Assembly: GCA_050303435.1 (NCBI GenBank)
Contig: JBNLBT010000056.1
Coordinates: 1 to 21,345, forward strand
DNA: 21,345 bases
Direction of reading: 5' to 3'
From: JBNLBT01 sp050303435
GTDB taxonomy: Bacteria > Pseudomonadota > Gammaproteobacteria > Xanthomonadales > Marinicellaceae
The translations under genes were made by a program, and so were the position numbers. The notes under the pieces are model-generated. The model had not been told where the DNA came from. It worked only from the letters and a program-made list of their open reading frames with translations, and searched no databases. Position 1 is the first letter of the stretch. Every line of letters begins with the position of its first letter. Shown here one piece after another: positions 8,323 through 16,656 of this stretch.

Positions 8323-8328
8323 TAGAAT
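8323..8328 (+). promoter_or_regulatory. -10 element (TAGAAT) for the lipoprotein gene
   Basis: TAGAAT matches the sigma-70 -10 in five of six positions, with a predicted transcript start near 8335 and a 32-base leader that includes the ribosome-binding site. No clear -35 lies 16-18 bases upstream. Confidence 0.4.
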
Positions 8329-8366
8329 GGATGCCACTGACAACCATTCCGAGAGGGAATCATCGA

Positions 8367-8630
8367 ATGAAAAATTTATTGAAATTGGGCGCTCTGTGTG
8401 TGGCAATGGCGGGTCTGACGGCCTGTGGATCGGATTGCACTGAAGAAACTTTGCGACAAAAATCCGTTGAACTGATGCAGAAAATGCAGGAATTGTCGCA
8501 ATCCGGCGATGCCGCCAAAATCATGGCACTGTCCGGCAAAATGAGCAAATTCCAGTCACTGGCCAACGCCAAACCGGACAATCTGGAAGAAGCCTGCGAA
8601 TTGATGGATGAATTGATGGCGGAATTGTGA
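8367..8630 (+). CDS. Small outer- or inner-membrane lipoprotein (87 aa)
   Basis: ATG 8367 is preceded by GAGAGGGA at 8351-8358, a strong ribosome-binding site; the in-frame upstream ATG at 8331 is rejected because it would spoil the signal peptide. The protein opens MKNLLKLGALCVAMAGLTAC: a lipoprotein signal with lipobox L-T-A-C, so Cys20 should be lipidated. The mature part of about 68 residues is acidic and helical, with two more cysteines (SDC and EAC) that could pair and a Met/Leu/Gln-rich middle. I recognise no family. It is a single-gene unit: a promoter-like -10 stands before it and a strong intrinsic terminator follows at 8656-8687. Confidence 0.88.
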   Translation: MKNLLKLGALCVAMAGLTACGSDCTEETLRQKSVELMQKMQELSQSGDAAKIMALSGKMSKFQSLANAKPDNLEEACELMDELMAEL

Positions 8631-8655
8631 TCTAAACGTTTTCTGTCAAAGTCTC

Positions 8656-8687
8656 AAAAAAAGCCCGCTATTGCCGGGCTTTTTTTT
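8656..8687 (+). terminator. Rho-independent terminator after the lipoprotein gene
   Basis: A GCCCG stem (8663-8667) pairs with CGGGC (8675-8679) around a 7-base loop, extended by an A-run on the left (8656-8662) pairing with the T-run on the right (8680-8687). This is a textbook intrinsic terminator. The flanking A-run means it could also work on the opposite strand, but no minus-strand gene needs it. Confidence 0.92.
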
Positions 8688-8810
8688 CACCTGTTGCGGT
8701 CGTGTGTATGCAAGCCATGGCGTCCAACGGCCATTTCAGGACCCCTGTCACAATTCCATCGGCACGGCGCGCTTACAATGCCGATGCAATCACAGCCCGG
8801 AGATCACCCC

Positions 8811-10253
8811 ATGAATACCCTGGACCTCACGCGCATCGGATCGCTGTTGATGCTCATCTTGTCTGCTCCGCAGGCCCTGGCCGGAGGCTCAAGTCAGGCC
8901 AACGCCGTTTCGCAATATGGCGTCACCTGGCAATTCGCCGTAGATCGCCCGGTCGGCCAGTTCGCCAACGGCGACTGGTGGGTGTTGGGTCCGGTTGAAA
9001 TCACCGCGATGACGCCGGCGTACGACGGCGCGCGCAACGGCTGGCAAGTCAACCCCGCCGCCGGCCCCAATCCGCAGGGCTTCGATGACCGCATCCAGGT
9101 CACCTTTGATGCCGCCCTGGTGCCGCCCCTGCCCTACACCGCGCAGGCCGGCGAGTCCATCCTCAAGAGCATTTCCGGTGATGGCCGCTGTTACCCGGAC
9201 GACGACCCGAGCACGCACCCGTGCTTTCTGGACGTGGTGGCGGTGTTGACGGTGTTGGACGAAATCCCGCCGGGCAACGGCGCCGAAGTGTTCAGGCCCT
9301 CATTCATGGCCGGCACCGCGCGCACATTGTATCGCGTGGCCGATTTGCACACCGAATTGTTGCCATCTTTACCGGCGGTGGCCGATGCGCCTGATCTGGC
9401 CTTTGTCGAGAACCAGTTCAAACGCCTGCAACTGGACTACACCAGCCAATACACCGGGCGCTATCTGCACCCCGCGCAAAACATGTCGCAATACGGTTCG
9501 GACATCGCCGTTGACACCAATCTGGGCGGTTTGCGCCTGATGCTGGACGATCCGCTGAACGACAAAATGCCGGCGCTGATCGCCTACGTGCAGGCCGGCA
9601 TTGATTTTTATCACATGCTCGACGCCGGCGCCACCTGGCGTCCCAACGGCGGGCATTTCGTTGGCCGCAAGTTGCCGCTGGTGTTCGCCGCGGTGTTGCT
9701 GGACGACGCCGACATGCGCGCCGCCATCGCCGCCCATGCGCTCAACACCTTTTCCGAAGACGGTCACACCTACTACACACCCAACGGTCTGGCCTTGTGG
9801 GGCCAGGACAAATCCGAATCCGACTACTGGCGCCGCATCACCCAGAACGTCGGTTCGCGCGACATCCGCGACCCCTATGGATACGTCGATGGCGGCGGCA
9901 GTGAAATCGGCGCGGCCTATCAGCTGTGCTGCACCTCACAGCCGTACAAGGGCGCGGCGCTGGGCGCCCTGTTGTTGCCCGGTGGCAAGACCCTGTGGGG
10001 CAACAACGCCTTCTTTGACTACGTCGATCGCTGGGTCGAATTTGGCGTCTGGGCCAGCCCGGATCCCTGTACCCTGCAGGACCCCGTGGTGTACACCGGT
10101 GTCTGCGTGCCCGGCGGTGGGCGCTGGACCGCACTGCACGGCACACGCGCCGATCAGGGCGATTACCGTCACCCGTTCGTGGACGCCATGTGGGCCGCGT
10201 ACCGCGACAGCGTGCCCACCGACGATTTGATCTTTGCCCACGGCTTCGATTGA
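8811..10253 (+). CDS. Secreted protein of unknown function with D-D-L-I-F-x-x-G-F-D C-terminus (480 aa)
   Basis: ATG 8811 is preceded by GGAG at 8799-8802 and begins a good signal peptide (hydrophobic SLLMLILSA, cleavage after A-L-A at about residue 24). The longer frame from 8694 would overlap the terminator region and hide the signal peptide, so it is rejected. The N-terminal half has a strand-rich segment (WWVLGPVEITAMTPAY) and a Cys pair near RCYPDD/HPCFLD. The C-terminal half, about 240-470, is rich in Trp, Tyr, Gly and His (HMLDAGATWRPNGGHFVGRK, ALWGQDKSESDYWRRI, YVDGGGSEIGAAYQLCC) and looks like a carbohydrate-active or alpha/alpha-barrel enzyme, but I cannot name a family and see no proven catalytic set. 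It ends with VPTDDLIFAHGFD, the tag also found on the proteins ending at 8263 and 21002. A weak -10 (TACAAT, 8774-8779) stands upstream. Confidence 0.85.
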   Translation: MNTLDLTRIGSLLMLILSAPQALAGGSSQANAVSQYGVTWQFAVDRPVGQFANGDWWVLGPVEITAMTPAYDGARNGWQVNPAAGPNPQGFDDRIQVTFDAALVPPLPYTAQAGESILKSISGDGRCYPDDDPSTHPCFLDVVAVLTVLDEIPPGNGAEVFRPSFMAGTARTLYRVADLHTELLPSLPAVADAPDLAFVENQFKRLQLDYTSQYTGRYLHPAQNMSQYGSDIAVDTNLGGLRLMLDDPLNDKMPALIAYVQAGIDFYHMLDAGATWRPNGGHFVGRKLPLVFAAVLLDDADMRAAIAAHALNTFSEDGHTYYTPNGLALWGQDKSESDYWRRITQNVGSRDIRDPYGYVDGGGSEIGAAYQLCCTSQPYKGAALGALLLPGGKTLWGNNAFFDYVDRWVEFGVWASPDPCTLQDPVVYTGVCVPGGGRWTALHGTRADQGDYRHPFVDAMWAAYRDSVPTDDLIFAHGFD

Positions 10254-10287
10254 AGCGCACGGGCTTGCACAGGCAACGCTCGGCGCA

Positions 10288-10316
10288 TTGAGCCGGTCGC
10301 CGCGATTGTGTAGAAT
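10288..10316 (+). promoter_or_regulatory. Sigma-70 promoter for the M61 peptidase gene
   Basis: TTGAGC (10288-10293) and TAGAAT (10311-10316) are separated by exactly 17 bases. The predicted transcript start is near 10323, about 20 bases before the ATG at 10344. It lies between the stop of the upstream secreted protein and the peptidase gene, so the latter is probably transcribed on its own. Confidence 0.7.
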
Positions 10317-10343
10317 GGACCGCTTTGAAACCCGTCCGCCTGC

Positions 10344-12134
10344 ATGCAATTTTTCAGACTGGCATTGGTCCTTTTCTCCGGAGTCGTTATGGCCGAGCAG
10401 CCCCGCATTGAATATCATCTGACCGTCACCGACGCCGCGCACCACCTGGCCGAAGTGCAAATCACCTGGCCTGAGGTCACCACCCGGGCACTGGAAGTGC
10501 AGTTGCCGGTGTGGCGCTCCGGCCGCTATGAAATTCTGGATTTGAGCAAAAACATCAGCCGTTTCAGTGCGCAGCACCCCGACGGCGAGCCGATCGCCTG
10601 GGAACGCATGGACAAAAACACCTGGAAGCTGCTGCTCAACCGGGCCGGCGCTGTGCAGGTGCGCTACACGGTGTACGCCAACATGCTCAGTCACCGCGTC
10701 GCCCACATCGATCCAACCCACGCATTTGTAGACGCCAGCGGTGTGTTCATGTTCGCACCGGCGCAGCGCGACCGTGCGCTGCAGATTGAACTGAGCGTGC
10801 CGGACGGCTGGCGTTCGCGTTCGGGGATGCCTTCATCGGCGGCACACCGCTTTGTCGCGGACAACTACGATCAGCTGGTCGACTCGCCGATCGAATCCGG
10901 GGAACACCTGTACACCGAATTCAGCGTTGACGGCCACGACTACGGACTGCTGATCTGGGGCGCTGGCAATCACGACATCGACGATTTGCAACAGCAGCTG
11001 GCCAAACTGCACCCGGTGGCCGGCGAATTGTGGGGCGATTTCCCGTTTCAGCGCTACCTGTACATGTACCACGTTGGCGACGGCCTGCGGGGCGCCACAG
11101 AACACGTCAATTCAACCATCATCCAGCGCAACCGCGACGAATTCCGACCGCGCAAGGATTACCTCAAGGTGTTAAGCACCAGTGCGCATGAATTCATCCA
11201 CACCTGGAACGTCAAGGCCTACCGGCCCGCCGGCATCGCGCCGTACGATTACAGCGGAGAAAATTACTCCGACCTGTTCTGGATGGCAGAGGGCATCACC
11301 AGTTATTACGATGAACTCTTTCTGCTGCGCGCCGGCATCTACACGGCCAAAGAATTCTACGCCCGCCTGGCCGACACAATTCACGATCACCTGAACAAAC
11401 CGGGCCGCACGGTGGAATCGCTGGCACAAACCAGTTTCAACACCTGGCTGTCGCGTGACCGTCAGCAGTTGCACAACGACTCGGTGAGCATATACCTTGA
11501 AGGCTCGCTGGTGGCCTGGGCCCTGGACCGCGAGATCCGCGTCGCCACCGACAACGCGCGCAGTCTGGATGACCTGCAACGCCTGCTGTATCAACGCCAC
11601 CGCAACACCGACCGCGGCTACCGCAAAGCCGATGTGCTGGCGCTGCTGCAGGAAATCACCGGCCAGTCCATGGCCGATTTCTGGGCCGCGCACGTGGAAG
11701 GCACCGCCGCGATTGATTTCGATGCCCTGCTGGCGCATTACGGCCTCGAACGGGTGTTCGACACCGACGAGGACGAATCCGCGGCGAGCGCATGGATCGG
11801 CGCCAAACTCGACAGCGGCGATGGCCGCGTGCTGATTCAGGCGGTGGACCGCGACGGCCCGGCCTGGCGCGCCGGCCTGAACGTCGGCGACGAATGGCTG
11901 GCCATCGACGGCATCCAACTGCTGGCCGATGCAGCCAGCGACCGCGTGGCCGAACTGCCGCTGGACCGCGCGGTGGAGATCCACTACTTCAGCGCCGGAC
12001 GCCTGCAAAGCAGTCAACTGCAAGCGATCAGCGATCCGCAACCCGAATTCAAGATCCAGCCGCTGGACAAACCCAGCAAAGCGCAAAAACGCGCGCACCA
12101 AAGCTGGAGTGGGCATCAAATCGATCCCGACTGA
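10344..12134 (+). CDS. M61-family (glycyl aminopeptidase-like) zinc peptidase with C-terminal PDZ domain
   Basis: A 596-residue protein of the normal M61 length. Residues 1-17 form a signal peptide (hydrophobic LALVLFSGVVMA), so it acts in the periplasm. The N-terminal beta domain (about 20-190) is of the M61 type. The catalytic domain has the zinc motif H-E-F-I-H at 282-286 followed by TWNVKAYRP, and the third ligand is Glu316 in WMAEGITSYYDE. The PDZ domain is at about 470-560 (RVLIQAVDRDGPAWRAGLNVGDEWLAIDG). M61 enzymes known to me remove N-terminal glycine or other small residues from peptides; the exact substrate is unknown. The start is ATG 10344, behind a good promoter but with a weak ribosome-binding site. 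The C-terminus is basic and lacks the D-L-I-x-x-x-G-F tag. Confidence 0.93.
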   Translation: MQFFRLALVLFSGVVMAEQPRIEYHLTVTDAAHHLAEVQITWPEVTTRALEVQLPVWRSGRYEILDLSKNISRFSAQHPDGEPIAWERMDKNTWKLLLNRAGAVQVRYTVYANMLSHRVAHIDPTHAFVDASGVFMFAPAQRDRALQIELSVPDGWRSRSGMPSSAAHRFVADNYDQLVDSPIESGEHLYTEFSVDGHDYGLLIWGAGNHDIDDLQQQLAKLHPVAGELWGDFPFQRYLYMYHVGDGLRGATEHVNSTIIQRNRDEFRPRKDYLKVLSTSAHEFIHTWNVKAYRPAGIAPYDYSGENYSDLFWMAEGITSYYDELFLLRAGIYTAKEFYARLADTIHDHLNKPGRTVESLAQTSFNTWLSRDRQQLHNDSVSIYLEGSLVAWALDREIRVATDNARSLDDLQRLLYQRHRNTDRGYRKADVLALLQEITGQSMADFWAAHVEGTAAIDFDALLAHYGLERVFDTDEDESAASAWIGAKLDSGDGRVLIQAVDRDGPAWRAGLNVGDEWLAIDGIQLLADAASDRVAELPLDRAVEIHYFSAGRLQSSQLQAISDPQPEFKIQPLDKPSKAQKRAHQSWSGHQIDPD

Positions 12135-12386
12135 ACATTCAGCCGCTTGACGCATCGCGGCCTCCGCGCGCGCGTGATTCTCCCCCAATGCCGGTTAATC
12201 TGTGGCCCATCTCGCAGAATTCGTATCCCGCAGCGGAAAGCTGTATGTATTCATGCGCGATTCATTTATCATAAAATCGAGCGAAATGACGGGGATGTAT
12301 GACACGATTCGAGCAGGCACACAGGCACACCCAGGGCACGTCTATGAACACTGGCCAGTGCTGCACGCACATCACCGGGTGCCGCA
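12135..12386. other. 252-base intergenic region before the second kinase gene
   Basis: The first 60 bases are very GC-rich and show no stem-loop with a T-run. A -10-like TAAAAT lies at 12272-12277 with a weak TTCATG (12250-12255) 16 bases upstream. If used, transcription would start near 12284, directly before a small open frame (see the next entry). I see no other gene here. Confidence 0.4.
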
Positions 12387-12390
12387 GTGA
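12286..12390 (+). CDS. Possible 34-residue leader peptide overlapping the second kinase gene
   Basis: ATG 12286 (or ATG 12295, which has GGGG just before it) opens a frame that ends at TGA 12388-12390, overlapping the GTG start of the kinase gene as GTGA. The same GTGA overlap joins the sigma factor and kinase at 3603-3606. The predicted peptide is His-rich towards its end and resembles no family I know. It could be a translated leader that couples ribosomes to the weakly initiated kinase gene, or chance. The frame could be extended to a GTG at 12202, but nothing supports that start. Confidence 0.2.
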   Translation: MTGMYDTIRAGTQAHPGHVYEHWPVLHAHHRVPQ

Positions 12391-15203
12391 GTGACGAGCA
12401 AAACACCGATCTGTGGCGCCAAGCGATCAAACTGTGTGAATCGCTGAGCGATTTGCCGCCCGCAGAAATTTTTGAGCGGGTGATGGGCATGGACCTGTCG
12501 CCCGAGTTGCAGATCAAGGTCCTGAGAATCCTGGAAAACATGTCCGATAACGCGACTTTGCTGGTGGACGCCGACTATCAGGCGCTGGTGGACAAGCTGC
12601 GCGTCGGCGAACACCTGATTGATAAAATCATCGACGCCTACCGGATCAAACGCCTGATCGCCCGCGGCGGCATGTCCTCGGTGTACGAAGCCGAACACAT
12701 CAGCAGCGGCCACAAAAAATCCGTGGCGATCAAATTTTTGTCCCCGTTTGGGATATCAGAAAAAGCCATCGAATTGTTCAACCGCGAACAGCTGATTTTG
12801 TCCAAGCTCAACCACACCAGCATCGTGGCGTTTCATCACAGCGGCCTGACCGGCGACGGTTCCCACTATCTGGTGATGGAATACATCCCCGGAGCCACCG
12901 GCATTGTCGACTACTGCGCCACCCATGGCTGGGATCATCGACGCGTGGTCGAACAGGTGCGGCAGTTGTGCGATGTGTTTGCCTACGCGCACGCGCGCGG
13001 CGTGATCCACCGTGACATCAAACCGGCGAATATTTTGATGGATGAGGCCGGACACATCAAAGTGATCGATTTTGGCATCGCGCGGCTGGAAAGCGATCAA
13101 AGTCAGACCATGACCCAGGTGTTCACCCCGGATGCAGCGGCACCAGAACAGCTCTTGGGCCTGGGTGTGAATGAAAAAAGCGATGTGTTTTCGCTCGGCG
13201 CCTTGCTGCTGGAAATGCTCAGCGGGGAAAGACCGCTGCCCAAAACCGACGTCAAAACCTACCGGCCTGAAGACGATGTGCGCCATTACAACGCGGTGTT
13301 GCAACGCCACGAGATGGACGTCGATTTGCAGAACATAGTGCGCACCGCGATGCACGTGGATGCGGACAAACGCTACGCAGACATGCCCGCTTTTGCCGCG
13401 GATCTGGACAACTGGCTGCACAACCGACCGGTCAACGCGTCACCCGACACGCTGTGGTATCGCCTGCGCAAACGCTATCAAAGCAATCGCACCATCAGCG
13501 CACTGCTGCTTTCATTGCTGGTGTTGGGACTGGCGTCTTTATTGCTTATTCAGACGCTGGACGACAACGCCCGTGAAGCCGACGCGCAAACACGCAGCGC
13601 TCGCGCATTGATGGAAGCGGTGTTTGAACAGGCGGATTTGACCACCGCACAAAACAAATCGGCCAGCGACGCACTGATTGCTTCGTTTGCCGCCATCGAA
13701 TCTAAACAAGGGGCTTTACTGGACGCCGATCCCGAATTGAAATACCTGTTTCATCATAAACTTGGCGACATCCACAACACCCGGGGCGAATACGCAATCG
13801 CCTTGCGGCACCAGCAAACCGCTCTGGACGCGCTGGGCCTGATCGCTCCGTTTGATGACGATCGACATCTGGAATTGTACACCTCGGTGCTGCACCTGCA
13901 GGAGACCACTGGTGAATACCAACGCGCCCTGGAGAGCGGACTCAAGTTGCTCGATTTTCTGCGGCAGCGGCCACAATTGGCGCCGCGACATCGGCTGTCG
14001 ATGTATTATCTGTTGAACAAAATTTATCACTACATCAACGACCTGGATTCGGCCCGTGGCATCGGCATTCAGGCCACCCAATGGATGGCAGAGCATCCTG
14101 AAATACCGGCCAGGAATCGATCGCAAATGCTCAATTCCATGGCGGTGGTGAATCGCATCTCAGGTCAGAGTGATTTGGCCGAACTTCAGTACATCGAAGC
14201 CATTGAACTGATCAAAGATGATCCGGATTCAGTGATCAATTCGGCCTCCATGTTGATGAATCTGGCCATTCTTAAGGGCCGCAGCGGCGATCTGCAGGCC
14301 TCGGAACGGTATTTTCTCCAAGCCATTGAACGGGTCAAATCGATCGACCCCGAGCACGTGATTCTGGGCGACATTTATTTGCCTTACACCACACTGCTGA
14401 ACCTGCTGAAGCGCCGCGATGAGGCACTGTTTTACGCCGAAGAAGCCATGCGACTGCTGGCTGATCACGGCACCAGCAAAACCCGCGCTGCGGCGCACGC
14501 CAAGCTTGCGCTGCTCTACATGATGGTCGATCAAATTGACTCGGCCCTGCCGCATCTGCAGGCCGCGTTCACTCTGCAGCATGCGCTGTATGGACTGGAT
14601 CACCCCCTGACCCTGGGCAGTGTCAACAAAGCGCTGTGGATCGCTCTGGCACTGGAGGACACGGCGCCGGCCGAACGCCTCATTGATGCGCTGAATCGGC
14701 GTGCTCTGATTGGCAGCGCCGACAGCCTGGCGGCCATACGCCTGGCGATTCAAAAAGCCTGGCTGCAGCACAGCGGCAGTGAAATCGAACACATTGAAGC
14801 GGCGGTGCCCCAGGCCCTGTATGCGCAGAAAGACTGGCGCGACGAGCGCAATCGCGCGTGGCTGCTGGCGCGTCGAGATGAGGCCAAAAACCTCAACAAA
14901 CCCCTGGAATACACCTGGTTGACCGTGATCGCGGCGCAACACGGGCTGATTGATGGCCACACCGCCATTGAGGCCTGCCAGGACAACGCCGAGTGGCGTT
15001 ACGTCTCGCAGACCGCCAGCAAAATGGCTTTGATGCGCGCCTGCATCGCGCGCTTGCCCGCCAACGATGTGCACGCCCAGGGCATGGCGGATCTGCTGCG
15101 TCAGTGGCAAAACAACTTGAGCCAGCGGCGCGCACAAATCGACGCCCTGGTGAATGCAATCCTGGCACAAATCGCACCGGGCGCCGATGCACCGACGCCA
15201 TGA
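12387..15203 (+). CDS. Second membrane serine/threonine kinase with TPR-like C-terminal region (938 aa)
   Basis: The start is GTG 12387, with only a weak GGGTG ahead. Residues 1-80 are a helical N-terminal domain analogous to that of the kinase at 3603. The kinase domain (about 84-350) has VAIKFL with Lys116, HRDIKPAN with Asp210, DFG with Asp228 and A-A-P-E-Q with Glu254, so it should be active. The glycine-rich loop reads I-A-R-G-G-M-S-S-V-Y, with the first glycine replaced. One membrane helix lies at about 370-392 (LLLSLLVLGLASLLLI). The remaining 540 residues are helical repeats of TPR type (GDIHNTRGEYAIALRHQQTAL, LAILKGRSGDLQASERYF, AKLALLYMMVDQIDSALPHL), predicted periplasmic. Unlike the first kinase it has no sigma factor gene beside it. 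It is probably a receptor kinase; ligand and substrates are unknown. Confidence 0.92.
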   Translation: MSDEQNTDLWRQAIKLCESLSDLPPAEIFERVMGMDLSPELQIKVLRILENMSDNATLLVDADYQALVDKLRVGEHLIDKIIDAYRIKRLIARGGMSSVYEAEHISSGHKKSVAIKFLSPFGISEKAIELFNREQLILSKLNHTSIVAFHHSGLTGDGSHYLVMEYIPGATGIVDYCATHGWDHRRVVEQVRQLCDVFAYAHARGVIHRDIKPANILMDEAGHIKVIDFGIARLESDQSQTMTQVFTPDAAAPEQLLGLGVNEKSDVFSLGALLLEMLSGERPLPKTDVKTYRPEDDVRHYNAVLQRHEMDVDLQNIVRTAMHVDADKRYADMPAFAADLDNWLHNRPVNASPDTLWYRLRKRYQSNRTISALLLSLLVLGLASLLLIQTLDDNAREADAQTRSARALMEAVFEQADLTTAQNKSASDALIASFAAIESKQGALLDADPELKYLFHHKLGDIHNTRGEYAIALRHQQTALDALGLIAPFDDDRHLELYTSVLHLQETTGEYQRALESGLKLLDFLRQRPQLAPRHRLSMYYLLNKIYHYINDLDSARGIGIQATQWMAEHPEIPARNRSQMLNSMAVVNRISGQSDLAELQYIEAIELIKDDPDSVINSASMLMNLAILKGRSGDLQASERYFLQAIERVKSIDPEHVILGDIYLPYTTLLNLLKRRDEALFYAEEAMRLLADHGTSKTRAAAHAKLALLYMMVDQIDSALPHLQAAFTLQHALYGLDHPLTLGSVNKALWIALALEDTAPAERLIDALNRRALIGSADSLAAIRLAIQKAWLQHSGSEIEHIEAAVPQALYAQKDWRDERNRAWLLARRDEAKNLNKPLEYTWLTVIAAQHGLIDGHTAIEACQDNAEWRYVSQTASKMALMRACIARLPANDVHAQGMADLLRQWQNNLSQRRAQIDALVNAILAQIAPGADAPTP

Positions 15204-15233
15204 TTTCAGGCACATGTGAAATCAAGCGCAAAC

Positions 15234-15242
15234 TGCTAAACT
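15234..15242 (+). promoter_or_regulatory. Extended -10 element placed to give a leaderless transcript
   Basis: TGCTAAACT fits the extended -10 form TGnTAnnnT. Its last T is seven bases before the ATG at 15249, so the predicted transcript start falls on or next to the start codon. There is no ribosome-binding site upstream of that ATG, which agrees with leaderless translation. Confidence 0.4.
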
Positions 15243-15248
15243 GTTGTT

Positions 15249-15620
15249 ATGGAAGACAAAAGCAACAATAAATCCGCCGTCCGTGTTGAACACATGGGGC
15301 CATTGCAACGCAGCCTCAGGGCATTCGGCCCGCTGGGCGCCGGTTATCTGCTGGACGCCGTGGATCTGCTGACTTTCGGGCCGTTGGGGTTCTATTTGGG
15401 CCCATTGCTGGGCGGTTTGCTGGGTTTGTGGATTGCCTCGGTGTACGGCCTGGGTTGGCTGGGTCAAACCGCTGTGGTGCTGCTTGCCGCCATTTATTGC
15501 ATGCTGCCGATGACTGAATTCATGCCCCTGGCAACCATCGGCTTTGCGCTGTTGCGTTTCGCCGAAACACGCCGGGTGGTTGAGTTGCCGGACGAAACTC
15601 AGGACGATTCACAGGACTGA
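15249..15620 (+). CDS. Small integral membrane protein of unknown function (123 aa)
   Basis: The protein has a polar N-terminus of about 20 residues, then a Gly/Leu/Pro-rich hydrophobic core (about 26-105) with probable membrane helices at about 46-66 and 72-90 and a shorter hydrophobic stretch at 91-104, and an acidic C-terminal tail. FGPLG occurs twice (26-30 and 43-47), followed by YLGPLLGG. I recognise no family and see no catalytic residues. The start ATG 15249 has no ribosome-binding site (see the promoter entry); ATG 15294 is a weaker alternative. It lies 45 bases after the kinase gene and converges with the gene ending at 15627, with only six bases between the two stops. Confidence 0.75.
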   Translation: MEDKSNNKSAVRVEHMGPLQRSLRAFGPLGAGYLLDAVDLLTFGPLGFYLGPLLGGLLGLWIASVYGLGWLGQTAVVLLAAIYCMLPMTEFMPLATIGFALLRFAETRRVVELPDETQDDSQD

Positions 15621-15626
15621 AGAACT

Positions 15627-16571
15627 TTACAACGGCAATTTCAGGCCCACCCGCGCGACGTTAAAGCCGGCCCTGCGCACGCGATGACTGGCTTCTGAGT
15701 CGGGGTTTAACAGCGGGTTTGAATGGTTCATATGAATGAACCAGATTTTGTTGCGCAGCTGCGCCGGCGAATCCGCCAGCATCTCCATGGTGTGGGTCAC
15801 CAACGGGTGTGGAATCTGGCTCAGATCACGCCCCGGCAACTCATCGGCCGAATAGAACGTGGCGTCCAGCAAGGCGTAGTCCACCGCATGCAACAGTTCT
15901 GGCAAATTCCTGTCCCAGTCCGACCAGCGGTCAATGTCCGGCACAAACAGTGCGGTGCGTTGAGGACCGCGTATGAAAAAACCCACGGTTTCCGAATACT
16001 CATCGCGGTGCGGCACCCGCACGGGTTCGATCGCGAGCGCGCCCAGGCGCGTGGCGACGCCCGCGTTCAAGGCATGCAATTCGATGTTGCGTTTGTCCAC
16101 CAGCTGGCCCCAGGGCCCGTTGCGGCGCAGAAATTCTGCCATGCGCGGCATCGCATACACCGGCACATCGCGGGCGCCGGCGGCTTCATGGCCGAAATGC
16201 ATCAAACCGGTGTAGTGTCCGATGTGCGCATGGGTCAAAAACACGCCGGTCAGCTTGAACTCTGACTGCGGTGCGGCCATTTCCAACCGGTGCAGCTGCT
16301 CGGGCAGATTGGGGGTGGCCTCGAACAGAATTTTCTGCGCCCCTGGCGCATCGATCACCGCCAGTGAGGTCGCGCCGATGCGGCGTGCCGGGTCATTCCA
16401 CGCGCTCTGACAGTGCACCCGCTCGCAGCCGGCCTGCGGCAAACCGGCGTCCTGGGCGGTGCCCAGAATCAACAAATGCACCGCCGGCGCGATCTCCTCA
16501 GCGGCGTACACCATGGAAACCGGTGCCCATGCACCACACAACAATAATAAACACATCAAGACCGCATGCAT
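15627..16571 (-). CDS. Secreted PqqB-like metallo-beta-lactamase-fold hydrolase (314 aa)
   Basis: ATG 16571 is chosen because GCGGAG lies just upstream and because it opens a signal peptide (MHAVLMCLLLLCGAWA, cleavage near V-Y-A-A); the longer frame to 16703 would run through the upstream terminator. Motifs: L-G-T-A-Q-D-A-G-L-P-Q (36-46) with C49 and C54, the place where PqqB proteins carry a cysteine metal site; T-H-A-H-I-G-H-Y-T-G-L (113-123); PHRDEYSETVGFFI; and FIHMNHSNPLL near the end, like the H-x-N-x-[ST]-N-P of PqqB. The usual H-x-H-x-D-H reads H-A-H-I-G-H. It is therefore a PqqB-like variant, not PqqB itself: no pqq genes are near and it is exported. Its substrate is unknown. Confidence 0.85.
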   Translation of the reverse strand: MHAVLMCLLLLCGAWAPVSMVYAAEEIAPAVHLLILGTAQDAGLPQAGCERVHCQSAWNDPARRIGATSLAVIDAPGAQKILFEATPNLPEQLHRLEMAAPQSEFKLTGVFLTHAHIGHYTGLMHFGHEAAGARDVPVYAMPRMAEFLRRNGPWGQLVDKRNIELHALNAGVATRLGALAIEPVRVPHRDEYSETVGFFIRGPQRTALFVPDIDRWSDWDRNLPELLHAVDYALLDATFYSADELPGRDLSQIPHPLVTHTMEMLADSPAQLRNKIWFIHMNHSNPLLNPDSEASHRVRRAGFNVARVGLKLPL

Positions 16572-16656
16572 TGCGCGTGACTCCGCTTCAATCGCATGCC
16601 ATGGTATCACAGCCAATCCCCCTCTCCGCGTTTTTCCGTGCACGGGCAGCGCACGC

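Noticed and set aside
11172..12188. 338-residue open frame on the minus strand
   Set aside because: Opposite the catalytic and PDZ domains of the M61 peptidase; no recognisable motif of its own.
14229..15215. 328-residue open frame on the minus strand
   Set aside because: Opposite the TPR region of the second kinase; a shadow frame with no start signals.
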